The notes beneath the pieces were generated by a model. It worked only from the letters and a program-made list of their open reading frames with translations. It was not told the DNA's origin and ran no database searches. The translations under genes and the position numbers were made by a program. DNA of 26,456 bases from Deltaproteobacteria bacterium (lineage in GTDB: Bacteria; Desulfobacterota; JAENJC01), in assembly GCA_016208525.1 (NCBI GenBank), contig JACQYJ010000141.1:1-26456 (forward strand). Reading direction: 5' to 3'. Positions 6,590-13,270 of this stretch are shown piece after piece. How positions within the stretch are numbered: the first letter of the stretch is position 1; every line of letters starts with the position of its first letter.

Positions 6590-6945
6590 ACGAGAATATT
6601 GAAGATGTCCTCCTCGTACTGGAAGAGATAACAAGGAAAAGCGGTTACCTCAAGCTGGCAATCCTTGATAATACGAAGTCCATCCTTAAAGCAAGGGTCT
6701 TTTTTAAGGAAGATATCTATGTGCAGATTTATGTCAACAACCGGAAGCCCAAGAACAGCTACACACTCATCATGAACGATAAGCGGATATTTGGTAAAGA
6801 CTATGTATGGGGCACGTGGCATGCGCACCCCTTTGAACATCCTGAACTTCACAACACAACCGAAGAAGGGGGAAGACCTGTAACTGTACGTGATTTTATT
6901 GATCAGGCCGCATTCATCCTGTCTGAAAAACTGGATGTGATTTGA
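6586..6945 (+). CDS. TumE/DUF6516-like putative toxin
   Basis: A 119-residue protein. The distinguishing part is the C-terminal half, WGTWHAHPFEHPELHN near residues 80-95, a His/Pro/Trp-rich motif of the kind seen in TumE (DUF6516) toxin-antitoxin proteins, followed by the TVRDFIDQAAFIL helix. The N-terminal half forms beta strands (ILKARVFFKEDIYVQIYVNN). Its start appears to be a TTG at 6586 that overlaps the TGA of the preceding gene, with AGAGGA 5 nt upstream, so the pair is translationally coupled. The TumE label is my recollection of the family motif; biochemical activity of the family is not clear to me, and a different conserved family is possible. Confidence 0.6.
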   Translation: MNENIEDVLLVLEEITRKSGYLKLAILDNTKSILKARVFFKEDIYVQIYVNNRKPKNSYTLIMNDKRIFGKDYVWGTWHAHPFEHPELHNTTEEGGRPVTVRDFIDQAAFILSEKLDVI

Positions 6946-6958
6946 TATGTGCTAAAGC

Positions 6959-6994
6959 ACTGGTGTAGCGCTTCGGCACGATTGAGGCCGTGAA
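6959..6994 (+). repeat. Repeat R2, copy C, after the tum-like pair
   Basis: The 36-nt core begins 14 nt after the toxin-like stop. In the frame shared with copies A and B it has an internal TAG (LV-stop-RFGTIEAVNEEI), so this copy can no longer be translated through. The frame ends at TAA 7029-7031, and the AAGAGGTAA before the next gene lies inside this tail. Confidence 0.82.
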
Positions 6995-7036
6995 TGAAGA
7001 AATAATAAACACAGCGAAAGGTAAGAGGTAAGCCAT

Positions 7037-7366
7037 ATGACAGAACAAGATAATGCATTGATGCTTGAGTTTAAGCAGAGGCTTTCGCAGGACACAAGGA
7101 GGCATCTGCGAAAGTTGATCGTTTTTGGTTCAAGAGCCACCGGACAGGCAACCGAGGACTCCGATCTTGATGTTGTTGCCCTGGTTGACGATAGGAGCCC
7201 TGAAATAGAGAGCCAGCTTGATGAAACAGCCTACAGGGTTATGTGGGAGCATGACTTCAGGCCGATCATCTCTCTCAAGGTATTTTCCGAGGCACAGTTC
7301 AACGCTGCTCTGAACCAGGGTTTCTCTTTTTACAAACATGTGGCAAGAGAGGGGATATCTGTATGA
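7037..7366 (+). CDS. MNT-type nucleotidyltransferase (MntA-like antitoxin)
   Basis: A 109-residue minimal nucleotidyltransferase. The polymerase-beta-like signature is complete: FGSRATGQATEDSDLDVV near residues 31-48, that is GS followed 10 residues later by D-x-D, with a third acidic residue expected in the later strand (HDFRPIISLKVF). MNT proteins pair with HEPN partners; in studied systems the MNT enzyme AMPylates the HEPN toxin to silence it. The ATG at 7037 sits behind AAGAGGTAA, and its stop overlaps the start of the HEPN gene by 4 nt, as in other pairs of this type. Confidence 0.9.
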   Translation: MTEQDNALMLEFKQRLSQDTRRHLRKLIVFGSRATGQATEDSDLDVVALVDDRSPEIESQLDETAYRVMWEHDFRPIISLKVFSEAQFNAALNQGFSFYKHVAREGISV

Positions 7367-7743
7367 CCGAAGAGGTAAGAAAACTGATAGAGAAGTCTGA
7401 ACATGCTCTTGAAGTTGCGGAAGAACTTATGAAAAGCGGGTATCCGCCGGATGCTGCCAGCAAGATATATTACGCCATGTTCTATGCTGCACAGGCGCTT
7501 TTGAAATCTGAGGGAATCGATGTTGTAAAGCATTCCGCTGTTGAATCCGCCTTTGGATATTATTTTGCCAAACCCGGCAGAATAGATTCCAGATATCACA
7601 GAATGCTTATTGATGCGAGAAAGATTAGGGAAATTGCGGATTACGATATTGAGGAGGAGATAGTGGAACCTGTAGCATCTCTAAAGATCGAGGAAGGGAA
7701 GGTGTTTGTAGCTGCAATTAAGGAATTCCTCGGAATCAGCTAA
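7363..7743 (+). CDS. HEPN-domain protein, partner of the MNT gene
   Basis: A 126-residue all-helical HEPN protein: KIYYAMFYAAQALLKSEG (about 39-56) is the characteristic second helix, followed by KHSAVESAFGYYF and ARKIREIADYDIE near the C-terminal side. Toxic HEPN RNases carry an R-x4-6-H motif; here RIDSRYH matches by spelling, but it is not in the position I would expect, so RNase activity is uncertain. The ATGA overlap with the MNT gene shows coupled translation. It is either the toxin of an MNT/HEPN pair or a non-catalytic HEPN adaptor. Confidence 0.88.
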   Translation: MTEEVRKLIEKSEHALEVAEELMKSGYPPDAASKIYYAMFYAAQALLKSEGIDVVKHSAVESAFGYYFAKPGRIDSRYHRMLIDARKIREIADYDIEEEIVEPVASLKIEEGKVFVAAIKEFLGIS

Positions 7744-7790
7744 AGTGAGGGTGGGAAGTTAATGGAGATTAGAGACTACTGGCCGCAACC

Positions 7791-7815
7791 GCTTCGCCTC
7801 GATTGAGGCGGTGAA
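7791..7815 (+). repeat. Repeat R2, copy D (diverged), after MNT/HEPN
   Basis: A shorter and more diverged copy sharing GATTGAGGCGGTGAA with copy A; the segment before it has an indel. In the shared frame it reads RFASIEAVKREI and ends at TGA near 7845. It again lies just past a two-gene module. Confidence 0.65.
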
Positions 7816-7879
7816 GAGGGAGATACTGAAACGGGCGCAAGATTGAGTAACGTATAGAGGCTGTACGTGGAGGGGGACA

Positions 7880-8341
7880 ATGGATTTGACGGAAAAGAAA
7901 GTCTACAACATAAGCAGCGTAATAGAGTTTTACGCATTGTGCGATTTCGGCGAGGAAAAGGACATCTATTGGGACACATATCTGGCCCTCTGCAAGGCGT
8001 ATGGAATGCCGCCGGATTGGGAAAAGTTGCATGAGGACGGTGTGACCGAGAACAACAGTTCCATATACGAGGGTTACCGCCGGGCATTTCAGGAACCGTT
8101 AGCGCAATTCCATTATGAGGTCTGCTATGGCGAACGCAGGCCGCTCGGAGTCAAGATGTTTCAACTCCGCACCGAGATATTCGTGCTTTTAAAAGATAAA
8201 CTGCTGGAGATGGACAAGCTGTTTTTTAAAGAAGTTTTTGGAAGAGATACGGAGAAGAGCTTTACAGAGGAGGAAATGGTAAATACGTTCGGGATGCCTA
8301 CGACAGAGGCAAGGAGAGAATGGTTTGCCGAAAACTTTTAA
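7880..8341 (+). CDS. Unrecognised 153-residue acidic protein at the end of the TA array
   Basis: A complete frame with a strong GGAGGGGG ribosome site 4 nt before ATG. I do not recognise the family. The protein is acidic and probably mostly helical, with aromatic residues spread through it (VIEFYALCDFGEE, IYEGYRRAFQEP, FHYEVCYGERRP) and a charged C-terminal half ending TTEARREWFAENF. No signal peptide, membrane segment or nucleotide-binding motif is seen. It follows R2 copy D as the other modules follow a copy, so it may be cargo of the same kind, but as a single gene without a visible partner. A self-regulated or orphan defence-type gene would be inference. Confidence 0.75.
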   Translation: MDLTEKKVYNISSVIEFYALCDFGEEKDIYWDTYLALCKAYGMPPDWEKLHEDGVTENNSSIYEGYRRAFQEPLAQFHYEVCYGERRPLGVKMFQLRTEIFVLLKDKLLEMDKLFFKEVFGRDTEKSFTEEEMVNTFGMPTTEARREWFAENF

Positions 8342-8380
8342 ATCACGAATATTTTCTAAAAAAAAAAAAAAAAGGATTTT

Positions 8381-8404
8381 GTGGCTCGATTGCAGGATTT
8401 AGGT
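8381..8404. repeat. Orphan end of the MITE-like element, next to a 16-A run
   Basis: The segment GATTGCAGGATTTAGGT repeats the right end of the 220-bp element at 22345-22565 (and, less exactly, 13055-13270). No left end is nearby. A run of 16 A (8358-8373) lies just before it; on the minus strand this is a T-tract about 40 nt past the hemH stop. Confidence 0.6.
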
Positions 8405-8412
8405 TATAGATG

Positions 8413-9414
8413 TTAAAGGTTTTTCTTTACTATATCCGCCAAGGCCTCAATAAAAGCCTTGGAATCATTCAACGATGCTGCCCTCTTGAAGTTCATGCCA
8501 AGCCCCTCCGCCTTTTTCTTGAACACTATATCTATGTCGTAAAGGGTCTCTACGTGGTCGCAGACAAAACCAATGGGGACTATCAGGACATCCTTCTTCC
8601 CCTCTTTTGCCAATCCCTCCATTACTGACTCGACTTCAGGGCCAAGCCACTCTCCAGGCGCCTGTCCTTTGCTCTGGTAGGCAAGATAAGAGTTGATAGG
8701 CCCGATTATATTTAAAACCCCGGCCATGGTCTCTTTCATCTGCATCTCATAAGGGTCGCCTTCCACTGTCCTCTTTGGAAGGGAATGTGCGCTGAATATG
8801 ACCTGAACATCCATTCTTCTTTCTTCAGGGAACTCCTTTAATGCATCTTTGACGGTATCAACCACTGCCTGAAGATACAAAAGGTTATTGTGCAAGGCCT
8901 CGGCCACTGTAACATCAATAATGCCCGAAACTTCCTCCAGGGCCTTATTCATAGCATCTATGTAACCACCTGTGCTGGCCTTTGAAGCCTGGGGCGCCAT
9001 AGGCACAGCTATTATCCTTTTAATCCCCTCTTCCTTTATCTGTTTTACGGTATCTTTTATAAATGGATGCCAGTGGCGCATCCCGACATATACTTTAAAT
9101 AGGGGACTGTCCCTATTTACGGACACGGCTTTATCGTGTCGTAGAATTGGGACTGTCCCCGACAAAGAGTTGAGACGCTCCTCTAATAACCTTGCCTGAT
9201 TTCTCGTGATCTCTGGAAGAGGGGATTTGCCGCCTATCAGCTCGTACCTTCTTTTCACCCTTTCAACCAGCTCAGGGGTTATAGCACGACCGACAAGGAT
9301 ATTCCTAAGAAAAGGCTCCACATCATCGAGTTTTTCAGGACCGCCAAAGGCAAGAAGGAGGACGGCAATAGAATCGGAGGGATGAGGGATGAGGGATGAG
9401 GGATGAATCTCCAT
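8413..9414 (-). CDS. hemH: Ferrochelatase
   Basis: A 333-residue HemH that inserts Fe2+ into protoporphyrin IX as the last step of haem synthesis. The family motifs are present: AVLLLAFGGPE at the N-terminus, YVGMRHWHPFI (about 109-119), FSAHSLPKRTVEGDPY with the metal-binding histidine near residue 210, and FVCDHVETLYDIDI with the catalytic glutamate near 289. Two anomalies come from repeats: the first 12 residues (IHPSSLIPHPS) are encoded by four GGGATGA heptamers, and about 22 residues (83-105) just before YVGMRHW are encoded by a palindromic insertion. Both keep the frame. The start at 9414 has AAAGGA upstream. It follows hemE after a frameshifted gene. Confidence 0.95.
   Translation of the reverse strand: MEIHPSSLIPHPSDSIAVLLLAFGGPEKLDDVEPFLRNILVGRAITPELVERVKRRYELIGGKSPLPEITRNQARLLEERLNSLSGTVPILRHDKAVSVNRDSPLFKVYVGMRHWHPFIKDTVKQIKEEGIKRIIAVPMAPQASKASTGGYIDAMNKALEEVSGIIDVTVAEALHNNLLYLQAVVDTVKDALKEFPEERRMDVQVIFSAHSLPKRTVEGDPYEMQMKETMAGVLNIIGPINSYLAYQSKGQAPGEWLGPEVESVMEGLAKEGKKDVLIVPIGFVCDHVETLYDIDIVFKKKAEGLGMNFKRAASLNDSKAFIEALADIVKKNL
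9098..9162. repeat. Palindromic element inserted in hemH
   Basis: About 65 nt with nested symmetry: AAATAGGG/CCCTATTT (9098-9118), GACACG/CGTGTC (9122-9140) and GGGAC/GTCCC (9149-9159); the outer GGGGACTGTCCC and GGGACTGTCCCC are also reverse complements of each other. It occupies a place where ferrochelatases I know run directly from the LEERL helix to YVGMRHW, so it looks like a mobile palindrome tolerated in frame. Confidence 0.75.
9379..9406. repeat. Four perfect GGGATGA heptamers at the hemH 5' end
   Basis: A 28-nt tandem array of a 7-mer. On the minus strand it is the CATCCCT-type repeat seen in several spacers here (about 9774-9801, 18916-18950, 19818-19850). Because it lies just after the hemH ATG it encodes residues 3-12, and a change in copy number not divisible by three would shift the frame. 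Confidence 0.9.
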
Positions 9415-9418
9415 TGAC

Positions 9419-9777
9419 CTATCCTTTCCTCGCTTTTACATTCTTGGAACAGGTTGTTAGTATCGCTGTAAGTTCCCATGTTTCAGAGAATAATCCTGAT
9501 AGATTTTCTTTAGAAACAATCTTTGATTCCATAAGCAACTCAAGCCAATATCCGGTTTCTTCAAGCTCTTGCAAGGCACCTTCTATCTTGCTGATAAATT
9601 CTGCATGGACCTGGCGCGAACAGCTTCACGGTAATGAGCCCCTACTGAAGTTCCTGAACGCAAAACCTGTTTCCCTAATATCTGTGCCTCGGTTGTTTTC
9701 GGCAATGAGGAATACATTTTAATAATATCTAACGCATATCGCTTTGTGCGTTCTTTTAAATCCTGTCTTTCCTTCAT
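9419..9777 (-). pseudogene. Four-helix-bundle (S23 ribosomal-insert type) gene, frameshifted
   Basis: The frame begins MKERQDLKERTKRYALDII and carries the family hallmarks QVLRSGTSVGAHYREA and RARS, then stops early at residue 64. One base further along, a second frame continues the family C-terminus: HAEFISKIEGALQELEETGYWLELL, ending at TAG 9419-9421. The shift is near 9605, where one A of an expected AAT (Asn) codon seems to be missing. Restored, the product would be about 118 residues, the family norm. These proteins often come from 23S rRNA intervening sequences or stand alone with unknown role. It sits 5 nt before hemH and 23 nt after hemE. Confidence 0.82.
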
Positions 9778-9800
9778 CCCTCATCCTTCAGCCTTCATCC

Positions 9801-10829
9801 CTATCTTTTGCTATACTCATGGACTGCGTCAACCAGGGCCTTTGCATGCTCTACAGGCGTTGTGGGGAGTATGCCATGTCCCAGATTGAATATGTGTCCC
9901 GGCCTTCCGCCTGCCGACTCAAGTATCTCCTTCACCCTTTTCCTTATGACAGGTATCGGGCCGTGTAATATAACAGGGTCAATATTCCCCTGGACTGCCT
10001 TGTCGTAACCGACTGTCTTCCATGCCTCTCCGAGGTCTACCCTCCAGTCGAGACCAATGACGTCGCCACCGGCCTTTACTACCTGCGGGAGGAGTGTTGA
10101 TGCATTGAAGGCAAAGTGGATCAGCGGGACGCTCCTGTCTATATTGTCTATGACCTTCTTTGAATGCGGGAGGACATACTCCTCATAATCCTTCGGGCAC
10201 ATGCATCCTACCCATGAGTCAAATAGCTGCACCGCCTGCGCGCCGGCCTTTATCTGTGCATTAAGGTAGCTTATCACTGTGTCAGCGATCTTGTTCATGA
10301 GGATATGCCACCCCTCCGGGTCCTCATACATAAGGGTCTTGGCGTGCACATAGTTCTTTGAGCCGCCTGCCTCTATGATATAGCTTGCAAGGGTGAACGG
10401 GGCGCCGGAAAATCCTATCAGGGGAACCTTCCCGTCAAGCTCTCTTTTTACAATCTTGATAGCCTCCATCACGTAAGGGGTCGCCTCTTCCGCTGGAGTG
10501 AACCTGACCTTGTCTATATCCTTTCTGGTACGGACAGGGGTGTGGATAACCGGCCCTTCATTCTTTGCAAATTCAAAGTCTATCCCCATTCCGTCAAGCG
10601 GCAGAAGTATGTCTGCAAAGAGGATGGCCGCATCAACCCCCAGTTTATTAACGGGCTGAAGGGTGATCTCTGCCGCAATCTCAGGTTTCTTGCACATCTC
10701 AAGGAAGGAGTGCTTGCTCCTTATCTCCATATACTCCTTCATATACCTTCCAGCCTGGCGCATGAGCCATACAGGGGTAAAATCCGTTTTCTCCCGCCTG
10801 CATGCCTTAAGAAACATCTCGTTATTCAT
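9801..10829 (-). CDS. hemE: Uroporphyrinogen decarboxylase
   Basis: A 342-residue HemE, cytoplasmic, removing four carboxyl groups from uroporphyrinogen III to give coproporphyrinogen III. Motifs visible are PVWLMRQAGRYMKEY (residues 19-33, substrate-binding arginines), FADILLPLDGMGIDFEF (catalytic aspartate), GFSGAPFTLASYIIEAGG near 138-155, and HFAFNASTLLPQ and FNLGHGILPTTPVEH at the end. Length is as usual. The ATG has GAAGGAGAAG just upstream. It is followed by hemH after a broken gene, giving a small haem cluster; the usual third partner hemG/hemY is not in the window. Confidence 0.97.
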   Translation of the reverse strand: MNNEMFLKACRREKTDFTPVWLMRQAGRYMKEYMEIRSKHSFLEMCKKPEIAAEITLQPVNKLGVDAAILFADILLPLDGMGIDFEFAKNEGPVIHTPVRTRKDIDKVRFTPAEEATPYVMEAIKIVKRELDGKVPLIGFSGAPFTLASYIIEAGGSKNYVHAKTLMYEDPEGWHILMNKIADTVISYLNAQIKAGAQAVQLFDSWVGCMCPKDYEEYVLPHSKKVIDNIDRSVPLIHFAFNASTLLPQVVKAGGDVIGLDWRVDLGEAWKTVGYDKAVQGNIDPVILHGPIPVIRKRVKEILESAGGRPGHIFNLGHGILPTTPVEHAKALVDAVHEYSKR

Positions 10830-10927
10830 AGCTTCTCCTTCTTTCTATGGATTCCAATAAAAGAAATATACGGTTAAAACTCGCCAATTATATGGCAACG
10901 ACGACATAAATGTCCAGATATTTTATG

Positions 10928-12394
10928 TTACTCCAACCCTTCCGAAGCTATCTCCACAGCCCTGAACAACGCTGTAGCCTTGTTGACCGTTTCCTGATAC
11001 TCCGCATCATGGTCCGAGTCGGCTACAACCCCGCCCCCTGCCTGCATATAAATATAGTTATCTTTTATAACCATTGTTCTTATTGTAATGCACATGTCCA
11101 TGTTCCCTGAAAAGCCGAAGTATCCAAGACATCCGGCATAAGGGCCTCTTCTGGAGGGCTCCAGCTCTTCAATTATCTCCATCGCCCTGACCTTGGGAGC
11201 GCCGCTGACCGTCCCTGCCGGGAAAGTGGCCCTGAGGACATCAAAGCTGTCAAGCCCGGCCTTCAGCCTTCCCCTGACATTTGAAACTATGTGCATGACG
11301 TGGGAGTATCTCTCTACAGTCATCAGCTCAGTTACCTGAACACTTCCAACCTCGGAAACCCTCCCGATATCGTTCCTGCCGAGGTCAACCAGCATTATAT
11401 GTTCCGCCCTCTCCTTTGGGTCGGCAAGGAGCTCCTCTTCCAGCGCCCTGTCTTCCTCCCCGCTCTTCCCGCGCCGTCTGGTCCCGGCTATTGGTCTCAC
11501 ATCCACATCGTCGCCCTCAACCCTGACAAGGATCTCAGGGGAAGTCCCTATAATGGTCAGATCATCGAGCTTAAGGTAATACATGTAGGGAGAGGGGTTT
11601 ATGAGTTTCAACGCCCTGTAGATATTGAACGGAGCGGCGGTAAGCTCAGCCCTGAATCTCTGGGATGGCACCACCTGTATGATGTCTCCTGCCTTTATGT
11701 ATTCCTTAGCCTTCCTGACCATCTCAAGATAGGCCTCTTTTGTCATGTCAGGAGTTATTTCAGCCCTGCCCCCGCCTTCACTGTCTATATCAGGAAGGGG
11801 GGCCTTGAGCTTTTTTATAATTGCATCTATCCTCGCTACCGCCTCTCTGTAAGCCGAGTCTGCGTCTCCGTCGATATGGGCATTGGAAACCACCTTTATC
11901 CGATGCTTCAGGTTGTCAAATATAAGGAGGGTATCTGTTATCATAAATACGGCGTCATCTATCTTCAGTGTGTCTGTAGCCCGGTTGCCTATATCCTCAA
12001 AGAACCTTACCATGTCGTAACTCAGGAACCCAACAGCTCCGCCGAAAAATATCGGAAGCTCAGGAAGCTTGACAGGCCTGTATCTGCTCATAAGCTCTTT
12101 AATTACTGATAGCGGATCGGGAGATTCAAACGTCTCGCTCACGGAATCCCTGGTTACAGTTACCCTGTTCCCCTTGCACTTAAATATTATGGATGGATTT
12201 GAACCGAGGAATGAGTACCTGCCCCATTTCTCACCCCCCTCTACGCTTTCGAGAAGAAAGGAATTTTTCCCGGTGTCTATTTTGAGAAAGGCCGTCACAG
12301 GGGTCTCCATGTCTGCCATTATCTCCTTGTAGACAGGGATAAGGTTCCCCTCTTTCGCCTTTTCTCTGAACTCTTCTATGTTTGGAAAATACAT
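10928..12394 (-). CDS. trpE: Anthranilate synthase component I
   Basis: A 488-residue chorismate-binding enzyme that makes anthranilate from chorismate with ammonia from TrpG, the first step of tryptophan synthesis. The tryptophan feedback pocket LLES is at about 48-51 (SFLLESVEGGEKWGRYSF). The catalytic domain shows NPSPYMYYLKL, GTRRRGKSGEED, DLGRNDIGRVSEVGSV, FPAGTVSGAPKVRAMEII and YMQAGGGVVADSD in order. TrpE is favoured over PabB or isochorismate synthase by LLES and overall length. The gene is not next to trpG or trpD here; it lies 99 nt upstream of hemE. No leader peptide or attenuator is evident in the spacer 12395-12558. Confidence 0.95.
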   Translation of the reverse strand: MYFPNIEEFREKAKEGNLIPVYKEIMADMETPVTAFLKIDTGKNSFLLESVEGGEKWGRYSFLGSNPSIIFKCKGNRVTVTRDSVSETFESPDPLSVIKELMSRYRPVKLPELPIFFGGAVGFLSYDMVRFFEDIGNRATDTLKIDDAVFMITDTLLIFDNLKHRIKVVSNAHIDGDADSAYREAVARIDAIIKKLKAPLPDIDSEGGGRAEITPDMTKEAYLEMVRKAKEYIKAGDIIQVVPSQRFRAELTAAPFNIYRALKLINPSPYMYYLKLDDLTIIGTSPEILVRVEGDDVDVRPIAGTRRRGKSGEEDRALEEELLADPKERAEHIMLVDLGRNDIGRVSEVGSVQVTELMTVERYSHVMHIVSNVRGRLKAGLDSFDVLRATFPAGTVSGAPKVRAMEIIEELEPSRRGPYAGCLGYFGFSGNMDMCITIRTMVIKDNYIYMQAGGGVVADSDHDAEYQETVNKATALFRAVEIASEGLE

Positions 12395-12558
12395 TTTTTA
12401 ACCTAATTTTGACACAGATTCACACTGATTTTAATATGATTTTCACTGTGTAAATCATTATGTTATCTGTGTTTCTTAGAACACCTACTTTTGGTTATCT
12501 GTGTCCAATGCAGTTCTCTGCGCCCTTTGCGTCTCTGCGGTAAATTCAGTATTGCAGT
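12395..12558. repeat. Degenerate CACAGAG/CTCTGTG repeat spacer
   Basis: The 164-nt gap between the M17-type gene and trpE is filled with copies of the motif family ACACAGATT, ATCTGTGTT and CTCTGCGGTAA, facing each other. These belong to the same repeat family as the elements at 13055, 13724, 14978, 22090 and 22345. No promoter or terminator is clear. Confidence 0.5.
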
Positions 12559-13002
12559 TTATCCTATAATAATCACTTCTGTACCATCAGGCATCCCTGC
12601 CTTTTCAAATTCTTTTTTTACAGAGTCTACCGCTATTTCAGTTGAAAAGAGGGATGAGCCTGGAATGGTTATGGCAAATCTACGGAACTTCAACTTTGCA
12701 ATGGATCCGACAAATGTTGACAGAAGCCCCTGAAACCTTGTACCGTCAAAGGCCTTGCTGTCGCCAAGACCGAACAGAAGCAACCTCGGAGACCTTATGC
12801 GGCCATCCGTAGACATAAGGAGAGATTCCCCCTCCCTGCCGCATAAGGTTTCATTAATGATCAACCTTGACAGCGCTCCATTCATCCGCCAGTCTGCCAT
12901 GCCGGCGACCCCTCTCAGGGGTCTTTCATCTTCAAAAAATGTCAGGGCCACGACATCAGCTTCAATTTTATCAACTGGGACTGAACTGTTATGGACTATC
13001 AT
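12559..13002 (-). CDS. Stand-alone M17 aminopeptidase N-terminal (macro-like) domain
   Basis: A 147-residue protein matching only the N-terminal domain of M17 leucyl aminopeptidases: ADVVALTFFEDERPLRGVAGMADWRMNGALSRLI, then SPRLLLFGLGDSKAFDGTRF and a C-terminal strand. The metal-binding and catalytic C-terminal domain (NTDAEGR-type motif) is absent, and the following 160 nt holds only repeats. The protein is therefore not a peptidase; such solo domains are seen beside housekeeping genes in several phyla, with no function known to me. I chose ATG at 13002; a TTG at 13005 is also possible. It lies between nusB and trpE. Confidence 0.85.
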   Translation of the reverse strand: MIVHNSSVPVDKIEADVVALTFFEDERPLRGVAGMADWRMNGALSRLIINETLCGREGESLLMSTDGRIRSPRLLLFGLGDSKAFDGTRFQGLLSTFVGSIAKLKFRRFAITIPGSSLFSTEIAVDSVKKEFEKAGMPDGTEVIIIG

Positions 13003-13054
13003 CAAATATTACCTTAAGAGTTGCCGCTGTTGCATCGTGGTAAATCGCTTACCA

Positions 13055-13270
13055 CCTATAATCTGCAAAACACAGAGACCACAGAGATGCTTTTCTGAGA
13101 TAAAACCGTTTAAAACCTTATTTTCTCTGTGTTCTAGTTTGCTTGTGGCTAACAAAATATATGTTTTAAAAAATCATTATTTGAGTGCACAGAGAAAAAG
13201 CTTAAAACAGGTTTTTTCTTTTGGCATCAAAGAGTTCCTCTGTGCTCTGTGGTTGATTGCAGAACTTAGG
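13055..13270. mobile_element. MITE-like element, copy 1
   Basis: About 216 nt with imperfect terminal inverted repeats: left end CCTATAATCTGCAAAACACA, right end matching TGTGGTTGATTGCAG followed by AACTTAGG. Interior parts (TTTTTTCTTTTGGCAT, GTTTAAAACCTTA) recur in the same order in copy 2 at 22345-22565. It has no coding capacity. Its right end overlaps the nusB 3' end and supplies its TAA stop (13266-13268). Confidence 0.72.

Noticed and set aside
5012..7815. CRISPR array formed by R2
   Set aside because: Spacing is about 0.8-1 kb with genes between; copies are imperfect.
4981..7845. Integron attC sites for the R2 repeats
   Set aside because: A GTTAAAT-like heptamer occurs at 4991, but no paired RYYYAAC core and no consistent hairpin structure is found in the four copies.
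11291..12109. 272-codon plus-strand frame opposite trpE
   Set aside because: Long only because of the codon pattern of trpE on the other strand; composition is not protein-like.
12718..13002. Full leucyl aminopeptidase
   Set aside because: Catalytic domain absent; only the N-terminal domain is encoded.
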